Under the pieces are notes generated by a model, which searched no databases, was not told the origin of the DNA, and saw nothing but the letters and a program-made list of their open reading frames with translations. Made by a program: the position numbers and the translations under genes. A DNA stretch of 33,290 nucleotides from assembly GCA_025362955.1 (NCBI GenBank), contig JANYFB010000014.1:1-33290 (forward strand), read 5' to 3'. Shown piece after piece: positions 1-7,423 of the stretch (position 1 is its first letter; the number at the start of each line of letters is the position of its first letter). The stretch is from Akkermansiaceae bacterium (lineage in GTDB: Bacteria > Verrucomicrobiota > Verrucomicrobiia > Verrucomicrobiales > Akkermansiaceae).

Positions 1-1
1 C

Positions 2-571
2 GACCGATTCACCCGCATCGAATTGGATGGTGAAATCTTTCAAGCGGAAGAAGCCATCTATCTGATGTTGCACAAGCCTGCGGGCTACCTCAGTGCGACC
101 ACCGACCCGCTCCACCCGACGGTGATGGGGCTGATCGACCACCCGCTGCGAAATGAACTTCATCTTGCAGGTCGGCTTGACCGGGCGAGCACGGGATTGC
201 TTTTGCTCACGAACGACGGGCGCTGGTCCAAGCGGGTCACCGAGCCGGTGGAGGAGATTTCCAAAGTTTACCGGGTGAAGACGCGGGACGAAATATCTCC
301 CGAGACGGCGGCGAGCTTCGCGGCGGGAATTTATTTCGCCTACGAGGATCTAACCACGCGGCCGGCACTGCTGGAAATCCTAGGGGAACGCGAGGCGCTG
401 CTGACGATCCATGAAGGCCGCTACCATCAGGTGAAGCGGATGTTTCATGCGGTGGGAAATCAGGTTCTCAGCCTGCATCGGGAGAGTATCGGGCCGTTGG
501 TGCTGGATGGATTGGCTCCGGGAGAGTCCCGGCATCTGAGCAAGGCGGAGGTCGCGTATTTCAGACGCTGA
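2..571 (+). CDS. 16S/23S rRNA pseudouridine synthase, RsuA family (5' partial)
   Basis: This enzyme converts a uridine of ribosomal RNA to pseudouridine. The reading frame is open from base 2, so the N-terminal S4 RNA-binding domain lies mostly upstream of the window; a TTG at 23 is only an internal possibility. Visible hallmarks are LHKPAGYLS, then AGRLDRASTGLLLLTNDG with the catalytic Asp (residue 53 counted from the TTG), and the late GRYHQVKRMFHAVGN block typical of the RsuA/RluB/RluE/RluF group. The length from the catalytic domain to the stop is normal for the family. Which rRNA site is modified cannot be told from this part. The next gene starts 43 bases downstream on the same strand, but nothing links the two functions. 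Confidence 0.9.
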   Translation, partial: DRFTRIELDGEIFQAEEAIYLMLHKPAGYLSATTDPLHPTVMGLIDHPLRNELHLAGRLDRASTGLLLLTNDGRWSKRVTEPVEEISKVYRVKTRDEISPETAASFAAGIYFAYEDLTTRPALLEILGEREALLTIHEGRYHQVKRMFHAVGNQVLSLHRESIGPLVLDGLAPGESRHLSKAEVAYFRR

Positions 572-614
572 GGGTAATGTCCCATATTGCCTTTGCTCCC
601 GGTATGTCGCCTGC

Positions 615-1832
615 TTGATTGGGCATGTGGAATCTGAAATCGCAGGCTGGCTGAGTGTGGTATTCCGCTTCGTGCATGTGCTCGCGGCGATCATGTGGAT
701 CGGAAATTCAATCCTTTTCACTTGGATGGAGCTGAATCTGATCGCGCCGCAGCCGGGCGATAACGATTCAAACCTCGGCCATCTCGACATGCTTCACGGG
801 GGCGGGGTTTTCCATCTGGAGAAACGCGTGATCAATCCTATGGCAATCCCGGTGCCGCTGCATTGGTTCATGTGGCAATCCTATACGACGTGGATCAGCG
901 GGGTGTTGTTGTTAGTCTCAGTATTCTATCTGCATGGCGGCTCGTCGCTATTGAACCCGGCGAGCATGAATCTGCAGGGCTGGAAAGCCATCGGGTTGAG
1001 CGTGGGTGGCATCGTCGGCTGGTGGCTGGTTTACGATGCAATCTGGCGGACAAAATTGAAAGAGCAGCCAAAAATCGCAGTGCCGCTTACATTCTCCCTG
1101 CTCGTGGTGGCGGCGTTTTTCTTCAATCAGTATTTCAACGGGCGGGCGGTGTTCCTTCAAATCGGCGCAATGCTGGGATCGGCGATGTCGGCGAACGTGT
1201 TTTTCCACATCATTCAGAACCAGAAGAAATTCATGAAGTCGCTGTTAGCCGGACTGCCGCACGACATGAAATACGGCAAGCAGGCGAAGCTGCGCTCCAT
1301 GCATAACCACTACACGACCTTCCCTGTGTTGTTTATGATGTTGAGCGCGCATTTCCCGCAACTGACGAGTAGCGGGCGCACTGTGCCGATTCTGGGAGTG
1401 ATCATCGTCGCGTTGATGACGGTGAAGTATCTTATGAATTCACGGTATTATTTCAAGTATTGGCTGGTCGCCATTTTCGGGACAGTGATGCTTGCAGGCG
1501 GATTAATCGGCACTTTGATTGCAGCGCCCACAGAACAGACCTCGGCCGCTCCGGACGTGATGAAAGGCGGAAAACTGTTTGTCAGTCAGGGTTGCGCGGC
1601 TTGCCATCAGGCGGGAGCGTCGCAGTTGGGTCCGAATTTATCGAAAATCTACAATTCCACCCAGACTCTAACGGATGACTCCAAGATCGTTGCGGATGAC
1701 ATGTATCTTCACGAGTCGATTCGCCAGCCACAGGTGAAAGTGATCAAAGGCTTCGCCCCTGCCATGCCGCCGTTCGGGCATCTAACCGACACAGAGGTGG
1801 ACCAACTGGTGGCGTATTTGAAATCGCTGTGA
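615..1832 (+). CDS. PuuD-like urate hydroxylase membrane protein with C-terminal cytochrome c
   Basis: This is a polytopic inner-membrane protein of 405 residues. The N-terminal ~300 residues carry several hydrophobic helices with His-containing segments (FVHVLAAIMWIG at 19-30, MHNHYTTFPVLFM near 229-241), matching the DUF989/PuuD membrane domain proposed to oxidise urate. The C-terminal ~90 residues are a class I cytochrome c: heme motif CAACH at 327-331 and a likely axial Met384 in APAMPPF. In such fusions the heme would take electrons from the membrane domain. The start is TTG at 615; a GTG at 627 is an alternative. No other purine-catabolism gene is nearby, so urate as substrate is inferred from family only. 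The gene is followed by a strong branched inverted repeat. Confidence 0.75.
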   Translation: MIGHVESEIAGWLSVVFRFVHVLAAIMWIGNSILFTWMELNLIAPQPGDNDSNLGHLDMLHGGGVFHLEKRVINPMAIPVPLHWFMWQSYTTWISGVLLLVSVFYLHGGSSLLNPASMNLQGWKAIGLSVGGIVGWWLVYDAIWRTKLKEQPKIAVPLTFSLLVVAAFFFNQYFNGRAVFLQIGAMLGSAMSANVFFHIIQNQKKFMKSLLAGLPHDMKYGKQAKLRSMHNHYTTFPVLFMMLSAHFPQLTSSGRTVPILGVIIVALMTVKYLMNSRYYFKYWLVAIFGTVMLAGGLIGTLIAAPTEQTSAAPDVMKGGKLFVSQGCAACHQAGASQLGPNLSKIYNSTQTLTDDSKIVADDMYLHESIRQPQVKVIKGFAPAMPPFGHLTDTEVDQLVAYLKSL

Positions 1833-1838
1833 TCCTTA

Positions 1839-1911
1839 GACTGCGTGCAGCCGGCTGCCGCTTTCCGCAGCCAGCCTGCTGGCTCGGGACCGCAGCAGGC
1901 TGCACGCAGTC
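1839..1911. terminator. Branched inverted repeat between convergent genes (terminator or REP-like element)
   Basis: The 14-mer gactgcgtgcagcc at 1839-1852 is perfectly complementary to 1898-1911. Inside lie two further hairpins: 1853-1858 with 1867-1872 (6 bp, 8-nt loop) and 1873-1881 with 1893-1901 (9 bp, 11-nt loop); the second shares four bases with the outer stem, so the forms compete. The segment sits exactly between the stop codons of the PuuD-like gene (+) and the kinase gene (-). It could stop transcription from both sides; lack of a long T-run argues that it may instead be a REP/MITE-like repeat. Confidence 0.6.
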
Positions 1912-1943
1912 CAAATAATTTGTTGAAAACTCCCGCCACCGAC

Positions 1944-4337
1944 TCACTTCGGCAGACCGCTGGCGATGCCGTCCCAGCGCAGTTTGAATGCGGAGCTCGC
2001 CTGCGACAGTGTGTCAGCGGCGGTGAGCGCGCGTTCCCGATTTCCCGCCAGCCAGTCGTAGGAAATCGCGCACTCGTGGCGGCGCAAGCGTTCCTGTTCG
2101 CTCTTGGGATTCTTCACGAAAATGCGGTGCATGCTGATCAACGCATCTGCGGACAGATCGGCCCATTTCGCCACTTGGGTTAGTCCGCTGGAATCGGTGG
2201 CGGTAATGACTCCAGAATTGTCGATTGAGATTTTCCGGATGACCGTGCCTGATTTCAAGGGGAACTCGCCGGTGATCGCTTCTTTCGCGAGATCCTGCTG
2301 GAGATCAGATAGAAATACCGCCGAAGCATCCGTCACGGAAAGCAGCGCGGCCCGCGTCGCGCCTTGAGGATCTGTTGTTAGGGATTTCAGATAGACGGAA
2401 GCCTCCTTAAAACGACATTCTCCCGCGAAGGCGTCGAGCTTGGCCATGATCGCCACCAAGTCCCAGGCATTCGTGGGGGCCACTGGCTCCGGGGTGCCGC
2501 TTTTCGGTTGCGCTAACAGCTTGGCCTGTTTCGCCAGATCGAGTTGCCAAGCCCGGACATTGTAGCGGGCACGACCGCGGGTCTTCAAGCCCGCGAGGAT
2601 ACCGTTGAGTTCTTCCACGGCAGAATCGCAACCGGCGATGTTCGTAGGGAGTTTGTTGAATACCGCGCTGGAAAGCGCCCGTTGATCGGTCAGATAATCC
2701 TTGGCGAGATTTTGATAGATCCCGAGCCAAGCATCGTTCGGAGAAATTTTTGCCGAAGCGATGGCGGAAAAATAAGCGGTGGCTTCATCAGTCATCCCCT
2801 GCTCCCAATCCTTGAGACCGGCGAGCATCCAAGCCATGAGGTGAGCCGCGTCGCTATTGGAAACGTCAAGATCCTTGGAGGAAATGCCGGGGAGGTGAAC
2901 TACATTTTCCAGCGTGCCCGCCAGACCACCGCCGATCCGATTTTCTTCCGGCAACGACATGACATGCGCGGAGGTCGCCTTCGCCTGATTCCGTGCTTCG
3001 GAGGATTGCCCATCGAGGAATGCGGCAGCGACCGCCTCGACCCCAGCCCAAGTGCGGGTCGGTTCTTGCACGTCTTGATTTTCACGCAAGGTAGCGAAGT
3101 CTGCCGTCGCGGTTGCGAAATCGCGAGCCTCCACGGCGGCCCGCGCATCTCGGTAGCTTTTCGCAATATCAGTAGCGGCGGCGGAGGTGGATTCCGGGAT
3201 GATGGGCGCAGGTGCGAGAGCCACGGGCTTTTTGGCGACTTTTGGCGTCACATCCTTGCGGGTGACCCACCAGATTCCGCCGGCAACGGCAGCTAACAAA
3301 ATGAGACTGGCAAACCCGAGGATCAAAACCTCACCTCGCTTTTTTTTCGCCCGGCGTCTGGCCGCAGTGCCTGAGGTTTCGGTGGCGCCCGCGACACCGG
3401 ATTTCAAGCGCTTGAGCGCCACTTCCAACATCGCGATCATTTCGTCGTAGGACGAAAACCGGTCGTTCGGATCGTAGGCCATCGCCCGATCTACAATCCT
3501 GCAAGTATCGGCGGACAGCATGGGATCGGCCACCCCTAGCGGGACGACTTTTTTCTTGGCCTCGCGGAGCAGGTCGGTGGCCATGGTTTCTTCTCCACAG
3601 GATGGGAAGCCGGCCAGCGCATGATAGAGAGTGGCCCCGAAGGCATAGATATCCGAGCGGAAATCCTCTGGATAACCCTCAATCGTTTCCGGGGGAACAT
3701 AATACGGAGTGGCCCACACTTCAGTGGCCTGGGCAATTCCACCGTGAGTCACCAAAGCCAGACCGAAGTCCACGATTTTCGCATGACCCTCGGCATCTAG
3801 CAGGATATTTCCCGGCTTCACATCGCGGTGAATCAGTCCTGCCGCATGGGCCGCCTTGAGCCCCTGCGCGACCTCAATGGCCAGCGGCAGCATTTCCAAC
3901 TCAGGGATCTTACCGCGCTCGCGGATCTGATGCTCGAAGTGCCCGCCGGGGACAAATTCCATGGCAATGTAAAATCGCTCAAAGGCCTTTCCCGTCCTGA
4001 GAACCCGGACAACATGCGGATGGCTGAATGAAGCGGTAATCCTCGCTTCCTCTTCAAATGCGGCAATCCGCCGCTCGTCTGCGGAGAAATCCTCACTCAA
4101 AATTTTCAATGCCACTTCGCGATCCAGCGTGTTGTCCTGCGCGACGAAAACCATGCTCATCCCGCCCAACGCGTGGCGGCGGAGCAGCGTGTATGGGCCA
4201 AATTCCCGTTTCACCCGCGTATGCTTGCCGCAGGTGGGGCACTCGACATTGGAAAAGGGGGCAACCGAGGAAACGTTCATCGCACTCCCGCAGGAGTGAC
4301 AATAGGCGATGGTTTCGGTGCTCTCCGGCATGGACAT
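1944..4337 (-). CDS. Membrane-anchored Ser/Thr protein kinase with N-terminal zinc ribbon
   Basis: This is a 797-residue Hanks-type kinase. An N-terminal ribbon has two CxxC pairs (Cys13/16, Cys33/36). The kinase domain follows, ~47-310: glycine loop LGGMSMVF, VALK with Lys78, catalytic loop HRDVKPGN (170-177) and DFG (190-192), all intact, so it should be active. A single membrane span at ~336-358 follows a basic stretch, and the remaining ~440 residues form a helical, TPR-like sensor region on the other side of the membrane. This layout is common in Verrucomicrobiota and Planctomycetota. The substrate is unknown, and the gene stands alone, 71 bases from the divergent rluD and convergent with the PuuD-like gene. 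The ATG at 4337 gives the full zinc ribbon. Confidence 0.9.
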   Translation of the reverse strand: MSMPESTETIAYCHSCGSAMNVSSVAPFSNVECPTCGKHTRVKREFGPYTLLRRHALGGMSMVFVAQDNTLDREVALKILSEDFSADERRIAAFEEEARITASFSHPHVVRVLRTGKAFERFYIAMEFVPGGHFEHQIRERGKIPELEMLPLAIEVAQGLKAAHAAGLIHRDVKPGNILLDAEGHAKIVDFGLALVTHGGIAQATEVWATPYYVPPETIEGYPEDFRSDIYAFGATLYHALAGFPSCGEETMATDLLREAKKKVVPLGVADPMLSADTCRIVDRAMAYDPNDRFSSYDEMIAMLEVALKRLKSGVAGATETSGTAARRRAKKKRGEVLILGFASLILLAAVAGGIWWVTRKDVTPKVAKKPVALAPAPIIPESTSAAATDIAKSYRDARAAVEARDFATATADFATLRENQDVQEPTRTWAGVEAVAAAFLDGQSSEARNQAKATSAHVMSLPEENRIGGGLAGTLENVVHLPGISSKDLDVSNSDAAHLMAWMLAGLKDWEQGMTDEATAYFSAIASAKISPNDAWLGIYQNLAKDYLTDQRALSSAVFNKLPTNIAGCDSAVEELNGILAGLKTRGRARYNVRAWQLDLAKQAKLLAQPKSGTPEPVAPTNAWDLVAIMAKLDAFAGECRFKEASVYLKSLTTDPQGATRAALLSVTDASAVFLSDLQQDLAKEAITGEFPLKSGTVIRKISIDNSGVITATDSSGLTQVAKWADLSADALISMHRIFVKNPKSEQERLRRHECAISYDWLAGNRERALTAADTLSQASSAFKLRWDGIASGLPK

Positions 4338-4408
4338 AGGCTATCTACGCAGCCGGATCGTGCAAACTTGAAACTTGCGGCACTTTTTCTCACGGAGAAA
4401 CTCGCGCC

Positions 4409-5356
4409 GTGGATATTCAAGTCGTTGACAGTCCGGGCGAGCGCATTGATGCGTTTCTCGCCACACGAATCGCCGACCTTTCCCGCTCGCGCATCCAAAC
4501 GCTCATTCGCGAGCAATACATCCAAATCAATGGCCATCCCGCCAAGCCCCGCGACGCGGTGAAACTCGGCGACCGGATCACTGTGATCGTGCCCGAGGCA
4601 GTTCCGTTAGACAACGCGCCGCAGGAAATCCCGCTGGAAATCCTGTTCGAGGACCACGACATGATCGTTCTGAACAAAGCCTCCAGCATGGTCGTCCACC
4701 CTGCTCCGGGAAACCACGACGGCACGTTGGTCAACGCCCTCCTCCATCATTGCCGGGGAAAACTTTCCGGCATCGGCGGAGTCGAGCGTCCGGGCATCGT
4801 TCACCGGTTAGATAAGGATACATCCGGCTGCATCGTCGTCGCCAAATCCGATGCCGCCCATCATTCGCTCGTAGGCCAATTCTCTGGCCGAACGATGGAA
4901 AAACTTTACCTCGCCGTCACTCAAGGTATCCCGAAACCTGCCAAGGACACGATTTTTACCCACATCGGTCGGCACCCCGTAAATCGTCAGAAAATGGCCG
5001 TAGTCAATCCTCCCGGCGGGAAAACCGCCATCACTGACTACGAAATCCTCGCCACCGACGCCGCATCGCTCACAGCTCTGATTCTCTGCAACCTTCACAC
5101 CGGCCGCACGCACCAGATCCGCGTCCACCTTCATCACAAAGGCACCCCGCTTGTGGGCGATCCGATTTATGGGAAACCTAGTAAAACCTCCGAGCAAACC
5201 GGTCGCCTCATGCTCCATGCCTGGCGGCTCGCCTTCACCCATCCGATTACTGGCAAATGGGTGAATTTCGAAGCTCCGATCCCACCGGAATACACGCCTT
5301 GGCTCGATGTGCTCGGTAGCAAAACGCTTCCTCCAATCGCTCACCATTCTTTATGA
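4409..5356 (+). CDS. rluD: Large-subunit rRNA pseudouridine synthase, RluD/RluA family
   Basis: This 315-residue enzyme makes pseudouridine in 23S rRNA (helix 69 for true RluD). Residues ~10-60 are an S4 RNA-binding domain (ERIDAFLAT ... SRSRIQTLIREQYIQING). The catalytic domain has VLNKASSMVVHPAPGN and HRLDKDTSG with the catalytic Asp135, then TGRTHQIRVHLHHKGTPLVGDPIYG, the RluA-family signature. Presence of S4 and length favour RluD over RluA. Translation starts at GTG 4409, which gives a normal N-terminus. Its stop overlaps the start of the next small gene by four bases (ATGA), indicating translational coupling. Confidence 0.92.
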   Translation: MDIQVVDSPGERIDAFLATRIADLSRSRIQTLIREQYIQINGHPAKPRDAVKLGDRITVIVPEAVPLDNAPQEIPLEILFEDHDMIVLNKASSMVVHPAPGNHDGTLVNALLHHCRGKLSGIGGVERPGIVHRLDKDTSGCIVVAKSDAAHHSLVGQFSGRTMEKLYLAVTQGIPKPAKDTIFTHIGRHPVNRQKMAVVNPPGGKTAITDYEILATDAASLTALILCNLHTGRTHQIRVHLHHKGTPLVGDPIYGKPSKTSEQTGRLMLHAWRLAFTHPITGKWVNFEAPIPPEYTPWLDVLGSKTLPPIAHHSL

Positions 5357-5607
5357 ACGACGATCTTCTTCCCGATCTTCTCGCCGCCATCGAGCAGCAA
5401 CTCACTTCCCCTCAGACGCCGTATGTGGAGAAGACTCTTGCCCGTTTGATCAGACTCGGGATCGAAGAATCCGAGGCGAAAATCCAAATGGCCCTGTGCC
5501 TCGGCGAGGAAATGGACCGGATGCTTGCAAAGCACCGTGCGTTTGACGAGAACGCCTATCGAGCCGACTTGGCGGCGCTCTCGATGGATGACAACTCAGA
5601 TTCGTGA
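5353..5607 (+). CDS. Small conserved-looking hypothetical protein coupled to rluD
   Basis: This is an 84-residue acidic, helical soluble protein with no signal peptide or membrane span. I do not recognise its family. ATG overlaps the rluD stop by four bases, so it is probably translated by reinitiation after RluD. Its own stop in turn overlaps a GTG-initiated micro-ORF (GTGA at 5604-5607). Codon use matches rluD, which supports a real gene. Confidence 0.65.
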   Translation: MNDDLLPDLLAAIEQQLTSPQTPYVEKTLARLIRLGIEESEAKIQMALCLGEEMDRMLAKHRAFDENAYRADLAALSMDDNSDS

Positions 5608-5729
5608 AAAAATTCCTAAACCGCCTCCCTGCCTGTGACATAAGAAAGGTGAGCTCCATCGCGGAGCCCTCTGCCGCCATGCTCGGCAGCATCGGTGTCT
5701 TCTTCCTACTGTGCCGCCGCCGGTCCTAA
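5604..5729 (+). pseudogene. 41-codon micro-ORF with PEP-CTERM-type tail; probable remnant
   Basis: A GTG at 5604 overlaps the previous stop (GTGA) and opens a 41-codon frame ending at TAA 5727-5729. It starts with basic MKKF and ends with EPSAAMLG, a hydrophobic stretch and CRRRS. That order (Glu-Pro, hydrophobic span, Arg cluster) is the C-terminal PEP-CTERM sorting signal, where the usual motif is VPEP. There is no room for a mature domain. The likeliest reading is the leftover 3' end of a deleted PEP-CTERM gene, directly before an intact one. A genuine tiny membrane peptide is possible because the start is coupled to the upstream gene. Confidence 0.5.
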
Positions 5730-5775
5730 AGTTTTTCTCGCCATCACTGTAAATTTCAAATACCCAGTTTCTTCT

Positions 5776-6405
5776 ATGAAAATCAAAACATTCATATTGC
5801 TTACCTCACTGATTGGAGCGGTGTCCTCCCATGCTGCAACCGGATTTTTTGGACGCTTTTATTTCGTAACCTCGCTTAACGGCGGATCGAACGTGTTCAA
5901 TCAGATCCGGACAGGAACCACCCCCGGAGCGGGTGCGGCATCCGCCTATGACTTATCATCCGATGGAACAAATCCGCAATTTTTGTCATTCGGAACACTC
6001 AATATCTCCGACACTCTGGCCCTGAAAGGGTTTGAGTATAATACATTCAATGACAACGGTTCAAACGTCACCTTCGCGAATCTCTTCTATCGTATCTACC
6101 CTACCGGATCACCGGGCGGGCTGTTTACCCAGGTCCAAACCAATACTCCGAATCCCAATGTTGGTAATAACAAGACCTGGCAGGTTACTAATGGAACCAC
6201 AAATTTATTGAGTGGTTTAGGAACGGGAAATTATACGATCCAGATCTATACCGAGTCTTATACAAACAATGTCAATACCGCCGGCAATATCTTCGGCTTC
6301 ACGTCTGCGGGTAATCCTACCGCCACCTTCACGATCGTCCCCGAGCCCGCCAGCGCTTTGCTAGGTCTGATGGGTTCATTACTGCTCCTGCGCCGCCGGA
6401 AATAG
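5776..6405 (+). CDS. PEP-CTERM sorting domain-containing exported protein
   Basis: This 209-residue protein has an N-terminal signal peptide (MKIKTFILLTSLIG, cleavage likely after SHA near residue 21). A Gly/Asn/Thr/Ser-rich beta-type mature region follows. The C-terminus is VPEPASALLGL, a hydrophobic stretch and RRRK. Such tails are processed by exosortase, and the protein ends up outside the cytoplasmic membrane. The start at ATG 5776 is chosen because it begins the signal peptide; the longer frame from 5695 would place it internally. Neither exosortase nor polysaccharide genes are in the window, which is usual because targets are scattered. No adhesive or enzymatic motif is visible. A terminator follows. 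Confidence 0.9.
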   Translation: MKIKTFILLTSLIGAVSSHAATGFFGRFYFVTSLNGGSNVFNQIRTGTTPGAGAASAYDLSSDGTNPQFLSFGTLNISDTLALKGFEYNTFNDNGSNVTFANLFYRIYPTGSPGGLFTQVQTNTPNPNVGNNKTWQVTNGTTNLLSGLGTGNYTIQIYTESYTNNVNTAGNIFGFTSAGNPTATFTIVPEPASALLGLMGSLLLLRRRK

Positions 6406-6432
6406 TTCTCCTCTCGCACAGGATTTTCTATC

Positions 6433-6464
6433 AGCCCGGATGGTTTCATGCCTTCCGGGCTTTT
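6433..6464. terminator. Rho-independent terminator, probably bidirectional
   Basis: agcccgga (6433-6440) pairs perfectly with tccgggct (6454-6461), with a 13-nt loop and TTTT directly after on the plus strand. It lies between the convergent PEP-CTERM gene and the thioredoxin/SHD1 lipoprotein gene. Plus-strand use is better supported because of the T-run. Confidence 0.8.
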
Positions 6465-6467
6465 CCA

Positions 6468-7406
6468 TCACTGCATGTTTCGCAACTTCTTCTGCTCTGC
6501 GATCCATGCCCGGTCCTTGTCTGATAAACTTGCCTCCGTGGTCCTCGCGCGGCTTCCATCCGGTTCGATGAGAATGAGCGTGCCCTTGGAATAGGAAATT
6601 AGCCTCGCAAAAATTTTCCGTTCCCCGCGATCCTGCCATTCGCGATAACCTTTTTTCTCCAATCCGGCACGCCAGCCTTTGTAGGATTCGGAAGCAACCG
6701 CCTCACCCTGCTTTAGCTGCCCCCACACGAACGTTGCATCTCCCCGTTTGTAGCCGCGATATTTTCCTACGACCTCCCCACTCGGGCTGAGCATTACCAA
6801 TGTTGGAAAACCAAGAACCTTGTAGCGTTTTTTCAGCTCCTTCGCATAGTCAATGATACGAATGCGACGGTCTTCGGCACTTGATAGATCGAGGTTTGAA
6901 TCGGTAATTTTCACTTCCGCATCCACTCGCAGACGGACGAGTTTTTCGGTGGCCCAGTTCGCAAAATCATTGGTGGAAAATAGTTCCTGGCTCAGGGCGA
7001 GGCACATCGGACTGCTGCCGGAATCCGTGAACCAGATCAGCAGCGGCTTACCCTCGCGCGCCGAGCGCTGGCGGGCGACGGTTTCGCTTTCCTCCCAAGG
7101 CCCGTGCTTCGGGGCCGTCAGGACATTCGCCAGCTCCGGGATGACGGCATCCGGGTTGTCGGGATCGGTGTAAACGATGTCTTCCTCGGGAGTCGCATTG
7201 AGCGGGAGAGGCTTGGCAGAAACATTTCCCCCAGCGGCAATAGCGGTGCCAGAATCACCCCCTTTTGCCCGGAGCTGCGGTGGAATTCCGGTAACTCCGA
7301 AAGGGCCGGGCTCTTGCTTTTTCGCAGGCTTCCTGCCGATGCCTAACAAACCGCAAGAGCTACAGGACAGAGCAAAAACCACGGACCACGGTAGAAAACG
7401 ACGCAT
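6468..7406 (-). CDS. Probable lipoprotein with thioredoxin-like fold and C-terminal SHD1 domain
   Basis: This is a 312-residue exported protein. The signal segment ends in a Cys-rich stretch (SCSSCG, Cys15 and Cys18), a probable though not classical lipobox. Residues ~100-230 have a thioredoxin-like pattern: PLLIWFTDSGSSPMC, then YKVLGFPTLVMLSPSGEVVG with the cis-Pro. The usual CxxC is missing; only the second Cys position (SPMC) remains, so disulfide exchange is doubtful. Residues ~250-312 (YREWQDRGERKIFARLIS ... LSDKDRAWI) match the SHD1 domain, common in Planctomycetota and Verrucomicrobiota surface proteins. It is last in a minus-strand run after valS and the HhH gene, 17 bases from the latter. 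Confidence 0.75.
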   Translation of the reverse strand: MRRFLPWSVVFALSCSSCGLLGIGRKPAKKQEPGPFGVTGIPPQLRAKGGDSGTAIAAGGNVSAKPLPLNATPEEDIVYTDPDNPDAVIPELANVLTAPKHGPWEESETVARQRSAREGKPLLIWFTDSGSSPMCLALSQELFSTNDFANWATEKLVRLRVDAEVKITDSNLDLSSAEDRRIRIIDYAKELKKRYKVLGFPTLVMLSPSGEVVGKYRGYKRGDATFVWGQLKQGEAVASESYKGWRAGLEKKGYREWQDRGERKIFARLISYSKGTLILIEPDGSRARTTEASLSDKDRAWIAEQKKLRNMQ

Positions 7407-7423
7407 CGGAAAAAATCTCAGGT

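Noticed and set aside
380..790. Minus-strand frame of 136 codons across the RsuA-family and PuuD genes
   Set aside because: Covers the end of one well-supported gene and the start of another on the opposite strand; no domain pattern.
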